Source: Lactobacillus sp. W8174 (GTDB lineage: Bacteria; Bacillota; Bacilli; Lactobacillales; Lactobacillaceae). From it: a DNA stretch of 64,000 nucleotides. Made by a program: the position numbers and the translations under genes. Below, in pieces: positions 59,385 through 64,000 of the stretch (the first letter of the stretch is position 1; the number at the start of each line of letters is the position of its first letter). The notes under the pieces were generated by a model. It saw only the letters and a program-made list of their open reading frames with translations. It did no database searches and was not told the DNA's origin. The stretch is from positions 124,001 to 188,000 of the forward strand of contig NZ_JACFRN010000003.1 in the NCBI RefSeq assembly GCF_016100975.1, given 5' to 3'.

Positions 59385-60445
59385 TGTTTTTAGCAATTAA
59401 AGAAATAAAAAGAGAGAAACTACGTTATGGGTTAATAATCTTAATGATTTTTTTGATTAGTTATCTCATATTTGTCTTATCGGCACTAGCAACTGGCTTG
59501 GCCAGTGAAAATACGCAGGCATTGGAATCTTGGGATGCTCAAAAAGTAGTCTTAAATAAAAATGCTAACGTAAGTATGAGTCAGTCTTTTTTAACCAAAA
59601 CTGATTTAAAAAAAGCAACACTATCTAAAGATGAAGCATTGCTTGGTCAAATTCCAGTCGTAGTTAAGAAAGCCGGACGTCCCCAAATTTCAGCACAATT
59701 TATTGGAGTTAAAAAGAAGCAGTTTATCTATCATGATCAGGAACTTATTGCTGGTAGAAGAGCGAAAAAGAATTATGAGGTGGCTGTTGATCAAGCCTTT
59801 AAAACTAAAGGCTACCAGATAGGTGACAAACTGGCACTAAACGGCTCAAGTAGAAAGTACAAAATTGTTGGTTTTGTTAAAAATGCGAAAATTAATATTG
59901 CTCCAATTATTTACGGGACATTGGAGTCTTGGAAAAAGTTGCGGCAAGGGATGCCAACTTTAGAGGCTTCAGCTATAATTTCTCGTGATCAGCAATACAA
60001 ATATAATTATAAAGATAGCAAGACATATCCTATTGCCCGATTTATTAAAAAACTTCCAGGATATATAGCCCAAAATATGACTTTTGAACTAATGATCGGC
60101 TTTTTATACATTATTTCATTAATTATAATCGCAGTTTTCCTGTACATTTTGACAATGCAGAAAATGCATAATTATGCGGTCATGCGTGCACAGGGGATTC
60201 CCAGCAGCACTTTAATAAAAGCAACCGTTAGCCAGGCAATTATATTAGTTCTTGCTGGATTAGTCATTGGCTTGGCAGCAATGTTTGTGACAGTTAAAGT
60301 TTTACCGGCCGCGGTTCCTGTCAGCTTCACGCCAAAAATTATTCTGACTGGTGCAGTAGGCTTGCTGTTAACGGCAATTATCGGTAGCTTAATTCCAATC
60401 AGATCAATTTTAAAGGTCGATCCGGCAAAGGCGATAGGTGAATAA
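59384..60445 (+). CDS. MacB/FtsX-type ABC permease
   Basis: 353-residue permease with one N-terminal helix (about 15-37), an extracytoplasmic MacB-like core domain (about 40-220) and three C-terminal helices of the FtsX domain (about 230-345). This is the four-helix MacB/LolCE layout rather than the ten-helix Bce layout at 13715. It overlaps the TetR gene by one base and is followed by the ATPase with 1 nt between. Probable efflux or envelope-stress transporter. Confidence 0.85.
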   Translation: MFLAIKEIKREKLRYGLIILMIFLISYLIFVLSALATGLASENTQALESWDAQKVVLNKNANVSMSQSFLTKTDLKKATLSKDEALLGQIPVVVKKAGRPQISAQFIGVKKKQFIYHDQELIAGRRAKKNYEVAVDQAFKTKGYQIGDKLALNGSSRKYKIVGFVKNAKINIAPIIYGTLESWKKLRQGMPTLEASAIISRDQQYKYNYKDSKTYPIARFIKKLPGYIAQNMTFELMIGFLYIISLIIIAVFLYILTMQKMHNYAVMRAQGIPSSTLIKATVSQAIILVLAGLVIGLAAMFVTVKVLPAAVPVSFTPKIILTGAVGLLLTAIIGSLIPIRSILKVDPAKAIGE

Positions 60446-60446
60446 T

Positions 60447-61121
60447 ATGGCAATTATCGAATTAAAAAATGTTCAAAAAGTTTATGGCACTGGAGCTGCA
60501 CAAGTGGTTGCTCTAAAAAATATCAATTTTAAGGCCAACCTAGGTGAAGTAGTCTTAATCATGGGGCCTTCAGGAGCTGGGAAAAGTACCTTTTTAACGA
60601 TAGCCGGATCTTTGCAGAAGCCAACTACTGGAGAAGTCTTTGTTGATGGTCAAAATATTGCACGTATTTCCGCGAGAGCAAGTGATCATTTACGACTAAC
60701 GCAGCTGGGTTTTGTATTGCAGGCTTATAATTTAGTTCCTTTTTTAAAAATTAGAGAGCAGTTTGAACTAGTTAATAAGGTAAAGAAAAAAGGCAATATC
60801 AGTCAAGAAAAATTGCAGGAATTATTAAAACAGCTTGGTATCAGTTCTTTACTTAATAAATATCCGAGTGAATTATCAGGTGGTCAGCAGCAACGAGCAG
60901 CAATTGCACGTGCTCTTTACGCTAATCCACAAATTTTACTGGCCGATGAACCTACTGCTTCACTTGACAGTGAAAATGTGGCAGAGGTGGGCCAATTGTT
61001 TAAAAAACTAGCAAAAGACTATAACAAGGCGGTATTATTAGTAACGCATGATCCAAGGCTAAAGCAATACGCAGACCATATTTATGAAATGATGGATGGC
61101 AATATAAAGCAAGAAATTTAG
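60447..61121 (+). CDS. ABC transporter ATPase (MacB/LolD-type)
   Basis: 224-residue ATPase partner of the permease. Walker A GPSGAGKST near residue 41, Q-loop FVLQAYNL, signature LSGGQQQR, Walker B ILLADEPTASLD, switch His in VTHD. ATG at 60447 starts 1 nt after the permease stop. Last gene of the TetR operon. Confidence 0.92.
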   Translation: MAIIELKNVQKVYGTGAAQVVALKNINFKANLGEVVLIMGPSGAGKSTFLTIAGSLQKPTTGEVFVDGQNIARISARASDHLRLTQLGFVLQAYNLVPFLKIREQFELVNKVKKKGNISQEKLQELLKQLGISSLLNKYPSELSGGQQQRAAIARALYANPQILLADEPTASLDSENVAEVGQLFKKLAKDYNKAVLLVTHDPRLKQYADHIYEMMDGNIKQEI

Positions 61122-61331
61122 TTATTAAATTTCGTAAATAAAAATAACAATATAAAAAATAACTACGAAAATTATTTTAATTAAAAGCGAAAAATCAACT
61201 AATCTTTTTTTATTAATAGTAATTTTATTATTTGTAATAATTCTAGTTTAGCATGAACAATGTTATTAATTAAAATTGTTTTCAAAAAGTTTAAATTTAG
61301 CAGAAAAATCATTAATTCTTTTGTGTTAGAA

Positions 61332-61362
61332 AAAAGTACTTTGCCCTTGACAAAGTACTTTT
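61332..61362 (+). terminator. Hairpin downstream of the ABC operon
   Basis: Perfect 12-bp stem AAAAGTACTTTG / CAAAGTACTTTT with a 7-nt loop. The rest of 61122-61615 is AT-rich (over 75 percent by eye) without a gene; a TATAAT at 61539 may drive the next ORF. Confidence 0.7.
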
Positions 61363-61615
61363 AAATTTACTATTCTTAATAGTGAAAAGAAAATGTTATT
61401 TTTTGCAGTAAGATAACTAATGTAATTAAAAGCAGAGTTATTAATTTGTTTTTTAACTGCTTGAGTAAATTACCAGGAAATAATGATTTCTTTGCTAAAA
61501 TAACAAAAAAGTATTTTTGAGTATATGTTTTAATTTGGTATAATTTTTATTTTATTTATTAGCGATACGAGTATAATATATTATTGAGTAAGGCTTTTTA
61601 TGTAGAGGTATAGTA

Positions 61616-61837
61616 ATGAATGATATCCCAGAAGATAAGTCGATTGAGTTGTCAACCGATTACCAAAACCACAGCATTAATATGACATTTTCAGACAATC
61701 TAACAGATGATTCTGAACGAGGGTATATTCTTTCTGCTGCTTTCTTTTCCTATTGCGCTGCGCAAGGTCTAAGCAAAGAAGAAGTAAGCGACATGGTTTC
61801 GACTTATTATGACGAGTTTTTAAATAATGAGGACTAA
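61616..61837 (+). CDS. Small acidic protein of unknown function
   Basis: 73-residue acidic protein (IPEDKSIELS start, then SERGYILSAAFFSYCAAQGL and a final acidic EFLNNED). The central helix is amphipathic. No family recognised; no signal peptide. GAGG lies about 9 nt before ATG. It stands alone between an AT-rich region and a TetR gene. Confidence 0.5.
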   Translation: MNDIPEDKSIELSTDYQNHSINMTFSDNLTDDSERGYILSAAFFSYCAAQGLSKEEVSDMVSTYYDEFLNNED

Positions 61838-61947
61838 TTGACTCATTTCAAATATTTGTCTAAATAGAATTTCGATAGTAGTAATACTGTCTCTAGAAAA
61901 CTGGTTTATAAAATAGTACGTTTTAAAGATAATCAAGGAAAACCAAA

Positions 61948-62559
61948 ATGGCTAGAAAAAAAGAAATAGGAAGAAATAAGATTTTAAGTATTGCCTACAA
62001 AATGGTTGTTAAAGACGGCATTGAGAGTTTGACTGCTCGCAATATTGCCAAGGCTGGTCATTTTTCCACTCAGCCTTTATATCTTGAGTTTAATAGTATG
62101 GAAGATTTGCGCAAAGAGGTTTTGCGTAAAATTGCGGACAACTTAAAGAATAATATTTTGCAAAAAAGTTATACTGGTAAACCATTAATAGATATGGATT
62201 TATCATATATTGATTTTGCTAAGGAGCAGGAAAATCTTTTTAGAGCAATGTTTGTTGACGGTAAATTTGGTAGTAAAATTATCGCCGATACATTAATTAA
62301 TTTTGGTATTGAAAAATTTAGAGAGCAGTATCCAGATAGTAATTATTCCGAGGATAGGATTAGAAGTGTTGTCATTGCTAACTGGATTACCACCAGTGGT
62401 ATTGCTTCATTAATAGTTAATAAAATTGCAACATTTTCGCAAACACAAATTATAAATGTTTTAACAGCACAGATTAATGATGCAATCTTAAATGACTGGC
62501 TAAGCAAGACAAGTAAAGTTTCTTTATTTGATACTAATGAAGACAAAGATAAGAAATAG
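61948..62559 (+). CDS. TetR/AcrR-family transcriptional regulator
   Basis: 203-residue regulator. Helix-turn-helix: IESLTARNIAKAGHFSTQPL, followed by YLEFNSMEDL. The C-terminal ligand domain has IVNKIATF-type helices. It lies upstream of two tandem FMN reductases in the same direction but separated by 143 bp with a separate extended -10 promoter, so control of those genes is possible but not shown. AAGGAAAAC precedes the ATG. Confidence 0.82.
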   Translation: MARKKEIGRNKILSIAYKMVVKDGIESLTARNIAKAGHFSTQPLYLEFNSMEDLRKEVLRKIADNLKNNILQKSYTGKPLIDMDLSYIDFAKEQENLFRAMFVDGKFGSKIIADTLINFGIEKFREQYPDSNYSEDRIRSVVIANWITTSGIASLIVNKIATFSQTQIINVLTAQINDAILNDWLSKTSKVSLFDTNEDKDKK

Positions 62560-62655
62560 ACTTTAATGCTCTATTAGCAAGGGAATGTTTGCTTGTGAGC
62601 AGTTATTAAATTATTAAAACTATCTGAAACAAGGAACATGTTAAAAAGATACGGA

Positions 62656-62666
62656 TATGCTATAAT
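62656..62666 (+). promoter_or_regulatory. Extended -10 promoter of the FMN reductase pair
   Basis: TATGCTATAAT provides a TG-n-TATAAT extended -10. No good -35 is seen, which is common for this promoter class. Confidence 0.5.
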
Positions 62667-62702
62667 TAGTTTTGAAATTAGTTTTCCTGAAAGGTGGTTT
62701 TT

Positions 62703-63242
62703 ATGAAAATCCTTGCATTATGTGGCTCAAATGCCAATAATTCATTTAATGAGGCATTGCTTAAATTTATTTCTAAGCATTTTGCCGACAAGTATGATTT
62801 TAAGTTTGCAACTGTTAAAGGGTTGCCAATGTTTAAAGAGGGTGAAGATGCTCCAGAAGCAATCCAAACCTTGAGTAAAGAAATTGAGGACGCTGATTTG
62901 GTTTTAATCGGTTCTCCTGAGCAACAACACTCTGTTACCAGTGCTTTAAGTAGCGCACTTGAGTGGTTATCTTGTGTAACTCACCCATTTAAGGGCAAGC
63001 CAGTTGCTATTGTGTCAACTTCACCAATGCCACAAGGTGGTTCTCGTTCACAAAGTCGTTTGAAGAGTTTGTTGACTGCACCAGGCTTTGGCGCTAAGGT
63101 CTTTAATGGTGATGAATTCATGATGGGTGTTGCACCAACTCAATTTGATGATAATGGTGACTTGAAAGATGAGTCAACTGTTAAATTCCTAGGTCAATTT
63201 TTCGATGAAGTTGATAGTTGGTACGCACAAGTAACTAAGTAG
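62703..63242 (+). CDS. NADPH-dependent FMN reductase family protein, copy 1
   Basis: 179-residue flavodoxin-like reductase. The FMN phosphate loop is at [16 protein letters not shown] near residue 8, the [20 protein letters not shown] segment carries the isoalloxazine-contact region and [13 protein letters not shown] is a family loop. Likely a quinone, azo or chromate-type reductase. ATG at 62703 follows AAAGGTGG. It is a tandem paralog of the next gene, 11 nt away. Confidence 0.85.
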   Translation: MKILALCGSNANNSFNEALLKFISKHFADKYDFKFATVKGLPMFKEGEDAPEAIQTLSKEIEDADLVLIGSPEQQHSVTSALSSALEWLSCVTHPFKGKPVAIVSTSPMPQGGSRSQSRLKSLLTAPGFGAKVFNGDEFMMGVAPTQFDDNGDLKDESTVKFLGQFFDEVDSWYAQVTK

Positions 63243-63253
63243 GAGGGTCGAGA

Positions 63254-63802
63254 ATGAAAATATTAGCAATTGTTGGTACAAATGCACCCTTTTCCTATAA
63301 TCGCTTTTTGGCACAATTTATTGCCAAGCATTATAGTGACAAAGCAGATATTGAAGTAAAAGAAGTCGATAAATTGACACCTTTCTGCAGAACAGAAATG
63401 GCTGATGACACTATTAAGGCTTGGATTGAAGACGTTAAGAGTGCTGATGGTATCATAATCACTACCCCTGAATATGATCATACTATTCCTGCTGCTTTAA
63501 AGAGCAGTCTTGAATGGCTTGGTTCACATGCAGGTCCTAATGTTATGAAGATGAAGCCAGTTGCTGTTGCTGGTGCATCATACGGTGCACAAGGTACTGG
63601 TCGCGCTCAAGAAGATATGCGTGAAATTTTGCTTTCACCTGATATGAGTGCAAATGTATTGCCAGGCAACGAAGTTTTAATTGGTCAGGCTCCAGATAAG
63701 TTTAACAAAGAAACTGGAGAATTGACTGATGAAGCTACTATCAAGCAGTTAGATGGCATGATGGATAACTTCTTCAAGTTTGTTGAGCAAGCACATAAAT
63801 AA
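63254..63802 (+). CDS. NADPH-dependent FMN reductase family protein, copy 2
   Basis: 182-residue paralog of copy 1. FMN loop VGTNAPFSYNRFLAQFI at the start, TTPEYDHTIPAALKSSLEWL with the canonical PEY motif that contacts FMN (copy 1 has PEQ), and GASYGAQGTGRAQ. The difference at PEY suggests distinct substrates or a heterodimer. ATG follows AGGAGG. Confidence 0.87.
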   Translation: MKILAIVGTNAPFSYNRFLAQFIAKHYSDKADIEVKEVDKLTPFCRTEMADDTIKAWIEDVKSADGIIITTPEYDHTIPAALKSSLEWLGSHAGPNVMKMKPVAVAGASYGAQGTGRAQEDMREILLSPDMSANVLPGNEVLIGQAPDKFNKETGELTDEATIKQLDGMMDNFFKFVEQAHK

Positions 63803-63830
63803 ACTTTTGCCAGTTTAACTGGTAGAGAGT

Positions 63831-63867
63831 AAAATAACCGGATAGGAGCATCCTATCCGGTTATTTT
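63831..63867 (+). terminator. Terminator of the FMN reductase pair
   Basis: Perfect 17-bp stem: AAAATAACCGGATAGGA, loop GCA, then its complement ending in TTTT. Confidence 0.92.
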
Positions 63868-63887
63868 TGATTTGAAAGGAAGTTGGC

Positions 63888-64000
63888 ATGACAAAACCTG
63901 TCGTTTTACCTGTAAAATCTGTTCGTAATCCCCGCGACTTGGGCGGCTATATTGGCCTGGGCGGCCATAAAATCAAAAGTTGGCGATTATTGCGCACTGG
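63888..64000 (+). CDS. Tyrosine-protein phosphatase family protein (partial, runs off window)
   Basis: The first 37 codons are present and the 3' end is cut by the window. The segment NPRDLGGYIGLGGHKIKSWR, then LLRTG, is the typical N-terminus of the LipA/Y_phosphatase3 family of bacterial tyrosine phosphatases; the catalytic C-x5-R loop lies beyond the window. ATG follows GAAAGGAAG. Confidence 0.75.
   Translation, partial: MTKPVVLPVKSVRNPRDLGGYIGLGGHKIKSWRLLRT

Noticed and set aside
1-64000. tRNA, rRNA and CRISPR arrays
   Set aside because: No T-loop-like GGTTCGA motifs in a cloverleaf context, no rRNA-like conserved blocks and no regularly spaced repeats were seen.

Overview
The window looks like chromosomal DNA of a low-GC Gram-positive lactobacillus, most likely Lactobacillus in the narrow sense (L. 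delbrueckii/acidophilus group or bee-gut relatives). The reasons are the PepN aminopeptidase, an Apf-like secreted lysozyme-fold protein, S-layer-type (SLAP) domain proteins, Rgg regulators, strong AGGAGG ribosome sites, TTG starts and AT-rich intergenic DNA. The species cannot be named from the sequence alone.

Layout. (1) 1-4.05 kb: end of a sugar or sugar-alcohol PTS operon (PfkB kinase, GatD-like dehydrogenase, class II aldolase, EIIA, aldose epimerase). (2) 4.3-12.8 kb: ASCH-domain protein, TetR regulator with SDR, Apf-like protein, PepN, L,D-transpeptidase, DUF4931/GalT-like protein, ECF S-component. (3) 12.9-17.4 kb: ABC exporter with one ATPase and two tandem BceB-like permeases. (4) 17.7-30.7 kb: an accessory island holding an MFS gene broken by an in-frame stop, two paralogous Rgg-type regulators that share a palindromic operator, an IS3-type remnant, a cluster of SLAP-domain secreted proteins with deleted and duplicated copies, a half-size peptide-type ABC exporter and an orphan truncated permease. 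(5) 30.8-37.3 kb: branched-chain amino acid ABC transporter livJHMGF plus a second livJ. Each livJ is preceded by a 29-codon Leu-rich leader peptide and a mutually exclusive antiterminator/terminator set. (6) 37.3-45.1 kb: phosphatase, matrixin-like protease, HelD helicase, GNAT, SGNH hydrolase, CoaA, ornithine cyclodeaminase family enzyme, EF-P. (7) 45.4-48.2 kb: TetR and a flavinylated fumarate-reductase-type flavoprotein, with the tail of a decayed DapA-like gene. (8) 48.5-56.5 kb: small secreted or basic proteins, then a complete L-ascorbate operon (ulaG-C-A-B-D-E-F) with a divergent DeoR-type regulator and a cre site on its promoter. (9) 56.6-64 kb: GH29-like fragment protein, YaaA, phosphatase, an autoregulated TetR/ABC efflux operon, TetR, two tandem FMN reductases, and a tyrosine phosphatase cut by the window end.

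The most interesting signal is the pair of livJ leaders. Two diverged copies keep the same peptide length (29 aa), the same Ala-Leu-Leu-Leu ending, the same overlap of the stop codon with a pairing strand, and the same five-segment RNA logic. This points to leucine-sensing transcription attenuation of BCAA uptake. Secondary signals are the shared Rgg palindrome at two rgg promoters and an exporter promoter, a Pro-Pro-containing mini-ORF in front of efp, and a toxin-like short hydrophobic ORF overlapping a terminator.
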